A DNA stretch of 33,925 nucleotides from Planctomycetota bacterium (GTDB lineage: Bacteria; Planctomycetota; Phycisphaerae; FEN-1346), in contig VGYT01000012.1 of NCBI GenBank assembly GCA_016872895.1, positions 1-33,925 on the forward strand. The letters are read 5' to 3'. The notes beneath the pieces were generated by a model. That model was given only the letters and a program-made list of their open reading frames with translations, searched no databases and had not been told where the DNA came from. Of the stretch, positions 14,102 through 22,076 are shown piece by piece; position 1 is the first letter of the stretch; each line of letters opens with the position of its first letter. Position numbers and translations under genes: made by a program.

Positions 14102-15796
14102 ATGACCAAGACAGCATTTATTTTTTCGGTTGTTCCCCTGGCGGCCCTGGCCGCAGCCGCGGCAGCCGGGGCGGCGACAAGCCCTTTTGAGGGCCCCGCC
14201 GCCCCGCCGCCCGAGAGCCAGGTTGACAAACTGGTTTTCGGCAGGTTGCAGCGCCTGGGCATCCAGCCGGCCAATCTCTGCTCGGACGCCGTGTTCGTTC
14301 GCCGCGCATACCTGGACGTTATCGGCACGCTGCCCACCGCCGAGGAGGCGCGGGCGTTTCTGTCGGACCATGACCCGACCAAGCGCCGGGCCTTGATTGA
14401 CCGCCTGCTGGCGCGGGAGGAGTTCGCGGATTACTGGGCGATGAAGTGGAGCGACCTGTTGCGGGTCAAGGCGGAGTTCCCCATCAATCTGTGGCCGAAC
14501 GCGGCACAGGCGTATCACCGCTGGATTCGGGCGTCCATCAAGGAGAACAAGCCGTACGACCGGTTCGTCCGCGAGATGCTCACGGAGAGCGGCAGCAACT
14601 TCCGCGTGCCGCCGGTCAACTTCTACCGCGCCATCCAGAGCAGGGAACCGCAGGCCATTGCGCAAGCCGTGGCCTTGACGTTCATGGGTACGCGGGCCGA
14701 GAAATGGCCCAAGGACCAGTTGTCGGACATGGCGGCCTTCTTCTCGCGGGTCGGCTACAAGGCCACCGCGGAATGGAAGGAGGAAATCGTCCTCTTGGAT
14801 CCCGGCAAGACTCTCGCGCCGCAGGCCGGCCCCGCGGCGCAAGCCTCGCCGAAGTTCCCGGATGGAACCCCGGCCCGGCTCGACCCGCAGCGGGACCCGC
14901 GGGAGGTCTTTGCCGATTGGCTGGTCGATCCGAAGAATCCCTGGTTCGCGCGCAACATCGTGAACCGCATCTGGTCGTGGCTGCTGGGTCGCGGCATAAT
15001 CCACGAGCCGGACGACATCCGGCCGAACAACCCGCCGAGCAATCCTGAACTCCTGGCGTGGTTGGAGAAGGAACTGATCTCATCGCGCTACGACCTGAAG
15101 CACATCTACCGGCTGATACTGAACTCTGACGTTTACCGCCTGTCTTCAATTCCGCGAAGCAATAAGGCCGAGGCGGCGGCCAATTTCGCCTTTTACCCGC
15201 TCCGCCGGCTTGAGGCAGAGGTTCTGATAGACGCTATCTGCCAGGTTACCGGAACGAGCGAGAATTACAGCAGCGCAATCCCCGAGCCTTTTGCATTCGT
15301 GCCGCAGACGGTGCGTTCCATTGCGCTGCCCGACGGCAGCATCACGAGTTCCTTCCTGGAACTTTTCGGCCGTCCGCCGCGCGACACGGGCCTTGAGTCG
15401 GAGCGCAGCAACCGCTTCACGGCGGCCCAGCGGCTGCACCTGTTGAACTCCAGCCACGTCCAGCGCAAGATTGAGCAGAGTTCCGAACTTCGCGGCCTCA
15501 TGCAGTATAAAACCCGGCCGCGTGAGGCCGCCGACGCGCTTTACCTGACGATTCTCTCGCGCTATCCTACGGACGAAGAGTTGAAGGTCGTGGCGGCATA
15601 CGCTCTGTCGGGCGCCAAGGACGGCGGCGGCTTCTCCGGCGGCGGGGGCCTTCCGGGCGGCGGCGCTTTCCGCGGAGGTGGGTTCCCCGGCGGAGGTTTT
15701 CCGGGCGGCGGCTTTGCCGGCGGGGCAAGGCGCACGCCTCTTGCCGATGTTGCGTGGGCGCTGGTCAATAGCACGGAGTTTCTCTACCGGCACTGA
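14102..15796 (+). CDS. DUF1549/DUF1553 (planctomycete PSD) exported protein
   Basis: The 564-residue protein has a signal peptide (MTKTAFIFSVVPLAALAAAAAAG). Residues about 38-240 fit DUF1549 ('VDKLVFGRLQRLGI', 'FVRRAYLDVIGTLPT', 'EEFADYWAMKWSDLLRVK'). Residues about 285-530 fit DUF1553 ('DPREVFADWLVDPKNPWFAR', 'NIVNRIWSWLLGRGI', 'YPLRRLEAEVLIDAI', 'LHLLNSSHVQRKI'). No CxxCH haem site is present, unlike the longer family members that carry a planctomycete cytochrome C domain. Residues 507-545 are a glycine-rich tract (repeats like GGGFPGGGF) just before the conserved C-terminal 'DVAWALVNSTEFLYRH'. The function is unknown; the family often pairs with DUF1501 proteins, as here, 22 nt downstream. 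GGGAG lies only about 1 nt from the ATG, an unusually short spacing. It is the first gene of a four-gene operon. Confidence 0.88.
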   Translation: MTKTAFIFSVVPLAALAAAAAAGAATSPFEGPAAPPPESQVDKLVFGRLQRLGIQPANLCSDAVFVRRAYLDVIGTLPTAEEARAFLSDHDPTKRRALIDRLLAREEFADYWAMKWSDLLRVKAEFPINLWPNAAQAYHRWIRASIKENKPYDRFVREMLTESGSNFRVPPVNFYRAIQSREPQAIAQAVALTFMGTRAEKWPKDQLSDMAAFFSRVGYKATAEWKEEIVLLDPGKTLAPQAGPAAQASPKFPDGTPARLDPQRDPREVFADWLVDPKNPWFARNIVNRIWSWLLGRGIIHEPDDIRPNNPPSNPELLAWLEKELISSRYDLKHIYRLILNSDVYRLSSIPRSNKAEAAANFAFYPLRRLEAEVLIDAICQVTGTSENYSSAIPEPFAFVPQTVRSIALPDGSITSSFLELFGRPPRDTGLESERSNRFTAAQRLHLLNSSHVQRKIEQSSELRGLMQYKTRPREAADALYLTILSRYPTDEELKVVAAYALSGAKDGGGFSGGGGLPGGGAFRGGGFPGGGFPGGGFAGGARRTPLADVAWALVNSTEFLYRH

Positions 15797-15818
15797 CGGT
15801 GCATGGCGAGGTGCAAAC

Positions 15819-17210
15819 ATGAGTGCAAGAGAGAATGCGGGCGGCATGTTGGGGCCGGAAGGCCTGCGCATGTCCAGGCGTGATGCGATGCGGCACGGTC
15901 TTGCCGGCGCGGCCGGCCTCCTGCTGGCCGACCGCCTCGCGGCAGGCGCCGCGGCCGCCACGCAGCCGGCCGCGGCTTTGCCGGGGCAAAGCCCCGCCGC
16001 GCCCAGGGCAAGGGCGGTCATCCAAATCTGGTTGTGGGGCGGCCCGGCGCACCTCGACACGTTCGACCCGAAGCCGGACGCAGGGCGCGATTACTGCGGC
16101 GACCTGGCCAGGCCGATTCCGACAAACGTGCCAGGCATCATCATCGGCGAACTCCTGCCCCTGCTGGCGAAACAGGCCGACAAGTATTCCATCATCCGCA
16201 GCATGACGCACGGCATAAACGCGCACGAGACCGCCGCCTACATGGTGCAGACCGGACGGCCGCCCGGCGGCCGCGACGTGTTCCCGAGCGTCGGGGCCGT
16301 CGTCTCGCTCTTCAAGGGCTACGGCACCGGGTACGCCGGGCTGATTCCGCCCTATATCGTGCTCACCGAGCCGCAAGGGCGGTTCTCAGAGGCGGGGTTC
16401 CTGGGGTCGCGCTACAAGCCTTTTGCCACCGGCGGCGACCCGGCCAGGACCCCCTTCGCCGTGGAAGGCATCGTTGCCCAGGGCATCACCGAAAAGCAGC
16501 AGCAGGACCGCCGCGAGTTGCTCCACGGCCTGAACACGCTTGGGCGAGCCATGAAAGGCGATGCCCAGTTGGCTTCCCTGGAGCAGGCCGAGAAGCAGGC
16601 GTACGACCTGATCCTGGGCGACGCAGGCAAGATCTTCGACCTGGCGCAGGAGAAGGATGAACTAAGGGAAGCCTACGGCCGAAGCACCCTCGGGCAGTCC
16701 TGCCTCATGGCGCGGCGGCTGGTCGAAAAAGGCGTCCCGTACGTCACCATCAACTCCAAGGGCTGGGATACCCACAAGCAGCATTTTCAGGCCATGCGCC
16801 GCAGACTGCCCGAACTGGACAGGGGCCTGGCGACCCTGCTCCAGGACTTGTCCGACAGGGGGCTGCTCCAGAGCACCATCATCTGGTGTTGCGGCGAATT
16901 CGGCAGAACTCCCAGGATACAGTGGGAACCGCCCTGGAGCGGGGGGCGCGGCCATTATGGCAAGGTCTTCTCGGCCGTAGTCGCCGGCGGCGGGTTCAAG
17001 GGCGGCTGCGTGGTCGGCGCATCCGATGCCAGAGGCGAGGAGGTGAAGGAGCGGCCCGTGTATCCGTGCGACCTCATAGCCAGCATGTACGAACTGATGG
17101 GCATCGATCCGGACGCGAGGTTGCCCCATCCGCAGGGCCTGGAAGTCCGCGCGACGCCCGCCGCCTCGGAGGGCGTGAAAACGGGCGGACGCCTGAGCGA
17201 GATCATGTAG
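15819..17210 (+). CDS. DUF1501 protein with Tat signal
   Basis: ATG 15819 gives 463 residues, with GGCGAGGT upstream. A twin-arginine signal is clear (MSRRDAMRHGLAGAAGLLLA), so export is probably in a folded state. DUF1501 proteins have a sulfatase/alkaline-phosphatase-like fold of unknown function. Typical motifs are 'IQIWLWGGPAHLDTFDPKP', 'SMTHGINAHETAAYMVQTGR', 'INSKGWDTHKQHF' and 'WCCGEFGRTPR' (about residue 356). Shortly after the Tat signal, a perfect palindrome (GGCTTTGCC/GGCAAAGCC, 15974-15993) encodes part of an Ala/Pro-rich linker. The pairing with the DUF1549/1553 gene upstream is the standard planctomycete arrangement. The next gene follows after 39 nt. Confidence 0.9.
   Translation: MSARENAGGMLGPEGLRMSRRDAMRHGLAGAAGLLLADRLAAGAAAATQPAAALPGQSPAAPRARAVIQIWLWGGPAHLDTFDPKPDAGRDYCGDLARPIPTNVPGIIIGELLPLLAKQADKYSIIRSMTHGINAHETAAYMVQTGRPPGGRDVFPSVGAVVSLFKGYGTGYAGLIPPYIVLTEPQGRFSEAGFLGSRYKPFATGGDPARTPFAVEGIVAQGITEKQQQDRRELLHGLNTLGRAMKGDAQLASLEQAEKQAYDLILGDAGKIFDLAQEKDELREAYGRSTLGQSCLMARRLVEKGVPYVTINSKGWDTHKQHFQAMRRRLPELDRGLATLLQDLSDRGLLQSTIIWCCGEFGRTPRIQWEPPWSGGRGHYGKVFSAVVAGGGFKGGCVVGASDARGEEVKERPVYPCDLIASMYELMGIDPDARLPHPQGLEVRATPAASEGVKTGGRLSEIM
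15974..15993. repeat. Palindrome after the Tat signal of the DUF1501 gene
   Basis: GGCTTTGCC and GGCAAAGCC form a perfect 9-bp inverted repeat with a 2-nt centre. It is read in frame as a linker, in the same position relative to the signal peptide as the repeats in the GH20 and heparinase genes. Confidence 0.6.
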
Positions 17211-17249
17211 GCGGGGCGCCTCATCCGGCCCCCGCCGGAGAACCGACCG

Positions 17250-19643
17250 ATGATGCTGCGGTTTGAAATGCGCGCCAGGCCGCCAGTCGGCGCCATGATG
17301 ACTGCGCTGGCGGGGTGTCTCGTCGGCGCTGCCGTGGGCCTTTCCGCCGAACCGCGCGGGGCGCCGCCGAGCGCCTCCGACGACACCGACGGCTACCTCC
17401 GCTACGTGCATCCGACTGTGCGCGAGCCGTTCCCCGACCTCATCAACCTGGCTGTGCCCCCCCAACTGGAGAGCCGGGACTCAGCCGCCCTGGGGTATGT
17501 GGACGTGACCAAGGGGCCTTTTCGGGCCGATGCGAAGGGCAAAGAGGATTCGACGCGTGCGATTCAGGACGCCGTCAATTTCGCGCGCGACCACCAGATG
17601 GCGTGCTTTTTCCCTCCGGGCACGTATCGGATCTCCGACACCCTGGTCTGCGTCCAGCAACTGTACCGGCGGAGCAACGGGCGCGTGCTGGGCGGGAACC
17701 GGTTCCCGAACCTGCTCGTCGGTTCGCGCGCCGGCGCGGAGCGCCCGCGATTGCTGCTGGCGCCGCGGTCGCCCGGTTTTGGCGACCCGCAGCAGCCGAA
17801 GTTCGTCGTCCACTTCTGGGCGCGGGGTTACCTGAATCCGACCACAGCCGGGCGCGTGACCGACGGCCTCGGGCCCCAGGTCGAGCAGCCCAACATCTCG
17901 ATGAACCAGATGCTCGTGAACCTGGACATCGTCATCGGGGAGGGCAATCCCGGCGCCGTCGGTCTGCGGCATCAGGCCGCGGAAGGCTCGGCCGCCCAGG
18001 ACTGCACGATCGACGCGACGCACGGCCTGACGGGCCTCCAGGGCGGCATCGGCTCCGGCGGCGGCAGCGCGGGCGTGACCATCATCGGCGGGCGCGTCGG
18101 ACTGGACTTCACCGGCTACCTGTCGGGCACGCAGCCTACGCCTGTCATCACCGGTTTCACGCTGCGAGGGCAGACCGAGGCCGCCATCCGCAGCACGAGC
18201 CGGCAGACCCTCGTGGCGGCGGGCCTGAAAATCGTCGCCGACCGCACGGCGGGACCGCTCATCCAGGTGGGCACGAGCATGGCTGCCAACCACGGAGAAC
18301 TCACCCTCGTGGACGGCGAGATCGTCTTTACCGGCGCGGCGCTGGCCCAACCGGAGCGCGTGGTGCTGGCGTCAGGACGCGGGGTCTACCTGCACAATGT
18401 CTTCGTGCGCGGCGCGACGAAGATAGCCGTTGACGCCGAGCAGAAGGTGGTTCTGCCCGGCAACCCCGATGGCTGGCTCCGCGTCCGCCAGTACGCACAC
18501 ACGTGCCGTCCGCGGTCGAACCAGGGCCATGAGTATCGCTATCCGGTCTATGTGGATGGGCACTGTGTCGAGGAAGTGCGCGACGCCCAGCGGGATCAGG
18601 CCCCGCCGGCGGATCTCCAGGCGCGGCATCTGTGGCCGGCGCCGTTCCCCGGATGCGAGTCCCCGGGCGCGGCCAACGTGCGGGCGGCGCCTTACCAGGC
18701 CAAGGGGGACGGCCGTGCCGACGACACCGCCTCGCTCCAGCGCGCGATTGACCAGAGTGAAATCGTCTTCCTTCCCAAGGGCTGCTACCGCCTGACGCGC
18801 ACGCTGGAACTGAAACCGCACACCAAACTCATCGGGGCCGGGCAGCATCTCTCGTTCCTGCTGGCGACCGGCGAGGGGGCGTTTGCCGACGCCCGGAACC
18901 CCGCGCCCCTGGTGCGCACGGCGCTCGCGGCGGACGCCGACACGGTGCTGGCCTTTCTCGGGCTTCTCGTGCCGACCGACGTGCCCGGGGTCCAGGCCTT
19001 GCACTGGCGCTGCGGCGGGCGCTCGGTGTTCCGCGCGGTCGAAGTCTCGAAGCAGGCCACCCATGGGTTTGCACCACGCCCCGCCGGGGCGGGCGGGCCC
19101 GCGCAGCCGCCCAAGGGCCCGCCGGTGCTCGTCACGGGGCACGGCGGCGGCAACTGGTACAACTACCGCGGCGCCCGCCTCCTGGTGGACGGCGCCCAGG
19201 GTCCGCTGCGCTTCTACCAATTCAGCCCGCAGCAGGTGACCAGCGAACTGCGCGGATCGCGGGACATCGCCATTTTCGGCACGAAATACGAAGGCAACCA
19301 CCCGATGCTGGTGGTGAGCGACTGTGATCGCATCTGCCTTTTCGGACACGGCGGGAATGCCAAGGGGCTGCCCGGCGGTGCGCTGTTTGTCTTCGAGCGC
19401 ACGCCCAGTTTCCTCTTCGCCAACGGCGTGGACGGCCCGACGAAGATCGGCTCTCGCTCGCTCAGCCATCCCGAGGGCAGCACCGACCCTCGCGAGTGGC
19501 ACATGCTCATCGAGCGATTGGCCGACGGAAAGGAGTTCAGGCTCCCGCCGCTCGAGCGCCCGGTGCTCTACCGGCGCGGCGCTGCGTCGGCGGAGGAGAC
19601 AAGCCCTGCGACTTCCGACGGCGGCGGAGGTGTGCCGAAATGA
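17250..19643 (+). CDS. Exported double Pectate_lyase_3 beta-helix protein
   Basis: The 797-residue protein starts at ATG 17250 (a second ATG follows directly), with CCGGAG upstream. A signal peptide follows a long n-region (about residues 1-32). Two Pectate_lyase_3-type modules are visible. The first starts near residue 80 ('DVTKGPFRADAKGKEDSTRA', 'FFPPGTYRISDTL', 'NQMLVNLDIVIGEGNPG'). The second starts near residue 475 ('YQAKGDGRADDTASLQRAID', 'VFLPKGCYRLTRTLELKPHT', 'GGNWYNYRGARLLVDGAQG'). Each opens with the D-G-x-x-D(D/S)T signature of glycan-binding or depolymerising beta-helices such as GH55-like and phage tailspike-like proteins. No catalytic residues were assigned. It lies inside the DUF1549-DUF1501-PPC operon and its stop overlaps the next start (ATGA), so translation is probably coupled. 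Confidence 0.8.
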   Translation: MMLRFEMRARPPVGAMMTALAGCLVGAAVGLSAEPRGAPPSASDDTDGYLRYVHPTVREPFPDLINLAVPPQLESRDSAALGYVDVTKGPFRADAKGKEDSTRAIQDAVNFARDHQMACFFPPGTYRISDTLVCVQQLYRRSNGRVLGGNRFPNLLVGSRAGAERPRLLLAPRSPGFGDPQQPKFVVHFWARGYLNPTTAGRVTDGLGPQVEQPNISMNQMLVNLDIVIGEGNPGAVGLRHQAAEGSAAQDCTIDATHGLTGLQGGIGSGGGSAGVTIIGGRVGLDFTGYLSGTQPTPVITGFTLRGQTEAAIRSTSRQTLVAAGLKIVADRTAGPLIQVGTSMAANHGELTLVDGEIVFTGAALAQPERVVLASGRGVYLHNVFVRGATKIAVDAEQKVVLPGNPDGWLRVRQYAHTCRPRSNQGHEYRYPVYVDGHCVEEVRDAQRDQAPPADLQARHLWPAPFPGCESPGAANVRAAPYQAKGDGRADDTASLQRAIDQSEIVFLPKGCYRLTRTLELKPHTKLIGAGQHLSFLLATGEGAFADARNPAPLVRTALAADADTVLAFLGLLVPTDVPGVQALHWRCGGRSVFRAVEVSKQATHGFAPRPAGAGGPAQPPKGPPVLVTGHGGGNWYNYRGARLLVDGAQGPLRFYQFSPQQVTSELRGSRDIAIFGTKYEGNHPMLVVSDCDRICLFGHGGNAKGLPGGALFVFERTPSFLFANGVDGPTKIGSRSLSHPEGSTDPREWHMLIERLADGKEFRLPPLERPVLYRRGAASAEETSPATSDGGGGVPK

Positions 19644-21898
19644 CGACGATGAATCTGTCCTGGTGGCGGGCGGCTGCGGCGCTGGCGGCTTTTCTGGCGG
19701 GCGTCCCGGCCGCCCGGGCCCAGCCATTCACACCGCGGATCGGCTACGTCTATCCCGCCGGCGGCCGGCAGGGCGCCGCGCTCCAGGTTACGGTCGGCGG
19801 CCAGTATTTGAGTGGTGCTAATAATGTGTATATCTCTGGTACAGGCGTCAAGTCATCCGTGGTCGAGTACGCAAGGCCGCTTACGCCGGGAGAGGCCAAC
19901 AACCTGAGGGAAGAACTGACCGAACTTCTGAAGAAGCCCAAGGACGCCGAGACCTTCAAGGGAATCGCCGAAATCAGGCGGAAACTGGCCACCTTCAACC
20001 GCAATATCACCCCTGCCATCGCCGAGATCGTGACCGTCGAGGTTACCGTGGCCCCGGATGCCGAGCCGGGGCGGCGCGAGTTGAGGCTTATGACGCCCGC
20101 CGGGTTGTCGAACCCGCGCGTCTTCTGCGTCGGCCAACTGCCGGAGTTCTCCGAGAAGGCGACGACGAGCATCACGCCGCCCGCCGACCCCCGCCAGGCC
20201 GCCTTCCGCAGGGAACCGGCTGCCGCCCCGCCCGACCCCGATATGAACGTCACGCTGCCGACCGTCCTGAACGGCCAGATCATACCCGGCGATGTTGACC
20301 GGTATCGCTTCCAGGCGGGCAAGGGCCAACGGCTCGTCGTCGCCGCCGGGGCGCGGGAACTCATCCCGTATCTTCCCGACGCCGTGCCCGGCTGGTTCCA
20401 GGCCGCGATGACGCTTTACGACGCCCAGGGGAAGGAAGTGGCTTATAACGACGACTTCCGCTTCCATCCCGACCCGGTTCTCTGTTACGAGATACCGGCG
20501 GACGGCCAGTATGTTCTGGAGATCCAGGACGCCATCTACCGCGGCCGCGAGGATTTCGTCTATCGCATCGCCGTGGGCGAACTGCCGCTGGTAACGAGCA
20601 TCTTCCCGCTGGGCGGCAGGGCCGGCACTCAAACCGCCGTCGAGGTGAAGGGCTGGAATCTGCCGGTGGCCGGCCTCACGCAGGATAACAAAGACCGGGC
20701 GCCGGGAACTTATGCGATTTCGGTGCGCAAGGGCGACCTTGTCAGCAACAGCGAGCCCTTTGCGGTGGACACGCTTCCGGAATGCCTGGAGAAGGAGCCG
20801 AACAACCTGCCCGCGGGCGCGCAGCCGGTCACGCTTCCGCTCATCGTCAACGGGCGCATCGACCAGCCGGGCGACTGGGACGTCTTCCGCCTCGAAGGCC
20901 GCGCCGGCGACGAGATCGTCGCGGAAGTTCATGCCCGCCGCCTCGATTCCCCGCTGGATTCCGTGCTCAAACTCTCCGACGCCGCCGGCCGTCAACTGGC
21001 GTTCAACGATGACCATGAGGACAAGGGATCGGGGCTGAACACGCACCACGCGGATTCCCTGCTCACCGCCGTCCTGCCCGCCGGCGGAACCTGCTATCTT
21101 CACCTCGGCGATGCCCAGCGCAAGGGCGGCGCGGAGTATGCCTACCGCTTGCGCATCAGCCCGCCCCGGCCGGACTTCCAACTGCGGGTCGTGCCGTCCA
21201 GCATCAACGTGCGCGGCATCGCGACCGTTCCCCTCACCGTGTATGCCCTCCGGAAGGACGGGTTTGCCGATAAGATCGCGCTGGCCTTGAAGGACGCGCC
21301 GGCGGGATTCACGCTGGACGGGGCACAGGTGCCGGCCGGCCAGGACCAGGTCCGGATCACGCTGACGGTCCCGCCGACGCCGACGAAAGAACCCCTCAGC
21401 CTGGCCATGGAAGGCCGCGCGTTTATCCAGGCACAGGAGGTTGTCCGGCCGGCCGCCCCGGCGGAAGACATGATGCAGGCGTTCGCCTACCGGCACCTGG
21501 TTGGCGCGGAGGAACTGAAAGTGGCCGTGTCCGGGCGCTACCTGTCAAAGAGCACGGTCAGAATCCTCGGCCCCGCCCCCGTCTGCATCCCTGCCGGCAA
21601 GACGGCACGGATTCAGGTGAGCGTGCCTCCGGTCACGCCCTTCGGCAGACTCGAATTCGAGTTGAGCGAGCCGCCCGATGGAATCGCCATCCAGAAGGCG
21701 GCGCCGGACGGCGCGCTGACCCAGATCGTGCTTGAGAGCGATGCCGCCAAAGTGAAGCCCGGCCTCAAAGGAAACCTCATCGTCAATGCCTTTGCCCTGA
21801 GAAGTCAGGCCCCGCCTCCGGGAAAAACGCAGGCAAATCAGCGGCGCATGCTGGTGGGCACCTTGCCGGCCATGCCCTTCGAAATCGTCGCTCCCTGA
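19640..21898 (+). CDS. Exported protein with PPC (pre-peptidase C-terminal) domains
   Basis: ATG 19640 overlaps the stop of the previous gene, and GGCGGAGGT precedes it; the product has 752 residues with a signal peptide ending near 'ARAQ'. Residues 30-60 ('RIGYVYPAGGRQGAALQVTV') are an IPT/TIG-like opening typical of these planctomycete proteins. PPC-type beta domains follow at about 205-313 ('NGQIIPGDVDRYRFQAGKGQ', 'YDAQGKEVAYNDD', 'YVLEIQDAIYRGREDFVYRI') and about 380-505 ('EKEPNN', 'NGRIDQPGDWDVFRLEGRAG', 'AFNDDHEDKG'). Further beta-rich modules fill the C-terminus. No peptidase domain is present. Such proteins regularly accompany DUF1549/DUF1501 pairs and are probably cell-surface or periplasmic binding partners. 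This is the last gene of the operon. Confidence 0.85.
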   Translation: MTTMNLSWWRAAAALAAFLAGVPAARAQPFTPRIGYVYPAGGRQGAALQVTVGGQYLSGANNVYISGTGVKSSVVEYARPLTPGEANNLREELTELLKKPKDAETFKGIAEIRRKLATFNRNITPAIAEIVTVEVTVAPDAEPGRRELRLMTPAGLSNPRVFCVGQLPEFSEKATTSITPPADPRQAAFRREPAAAPPDPDMNVTLPTVLNGQIIPGDVDRYRFQAGKGQRLVVAAGARELIPYLPDAVPGWFQAAMTLYDAQGKEVAYNDDFRFHPDPVLCYEIPADGQYVLEIQDAIYRGREDFVYRIAVGELPLVTSIFPLGGRAGTQTAVEVKGWNLPVAGLTQDNKDRAPGTYAISVRKGDLVSNSEPFAVDTLPECLEKEPNNLPAGAQPVTLPLIVNGRIDQPGDWDVFRLEGRAGDEIVAEVHARRLDSPLDSVLKLSDAAGRQLAFNDDHEDKGSGLNTHHADSLLTAVLPAGGTCYLHLGDAQRKGGAEYAYRLRISPPRPDFQLRVVPSSINVRGIATVPLTVYALRKDGFADKIALALKDAPAGFTLDGAQVPAGQDQVRITLTVPPTPTKEPLSLAMEGRAFIQAQEVVRPAAPAEDMMQAFAYRHLVGAEELKVAVSGRYLSKSTVRILGPAPVCIPAGKTARIQVSVPPVTPFGRLEFELSEPPDGIAIQKAAPDGALTQIVLESDAAKVKPGLKGNLIVNAFALRSQAPPPGKTQANQRRMLVGTLPAMPFEIVAP

Positions 21899-21949
21899 CG
21901 GCAGTTCAAGGTTGAAAGCCAACAACGGCAAGTGACGGGTGGCAAGTGA

Positions 21950-22036
21950 CATGGTTCAAACAAGCCCCACGCACCGCGTGGGGATGGATGGTGCGGGCCG
22001 ATCATCCCCCGGCGGTGCCGGGGGCTTTGAACCATG
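21950..22036. repeat. Element A, complete copy with terminal inverted repeats
   Basis: The 87-nt unit begins CATGGTTCAAA (21950-21960) and ends TTTGAACCATG (22026-22036), an 11-nt perfect terminal inverted repeat. Inside are two perfect hairpins: CCCCACGC/GCGTGGGG (21965-21983) and CCCCCGGC/GCCGGGGG (22006-22024). An outer inverted repeat brackets it: GTTCAAGGTTGAAAG (21904-21918) matches the complement of 22042-22056 at 14 of 15 positions. No ORF lies inside. Other copies are at 4471-4599 and 13874-13953. Confidence 0.9.
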
Positions 22037-22076
22037 ACCAACTTTGAACCTTGAACCTGCAACTTACGGTGCGACC

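Noticed and set aside
15620-15730. Frameshift or recoding at the glycine-rich tract of the DUF1549/1553 gene
   Set aside because: The frame is continuous and the conserved C-terminal motif follows in the same frame.
22006-22030. Rho-independent terminator after the PPC gene
   Set aside because: The stem CCCCCGGC/GCCGGGGG is strong but is followed by CTTTGAACC and not a T-run, and it belongs to the repeated element.
21950-22036. Possible CRISPR repeat (CCCCACGCACCGCGTGGGG resembles some type I-E repeats)
   Set aside because: Copies are single and kilobases apart, with no spacer-length periodicity and no cas genes. The terminal inverted repeats fit a MITE-like element better.
22044-22076. Upstream ATG at 22044 as the GNAT start
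   Set aside because: The extra 11 codons lie within an inverted repeat, and the displaced copy at 13951 shares sequence only from just before ATG 22077.
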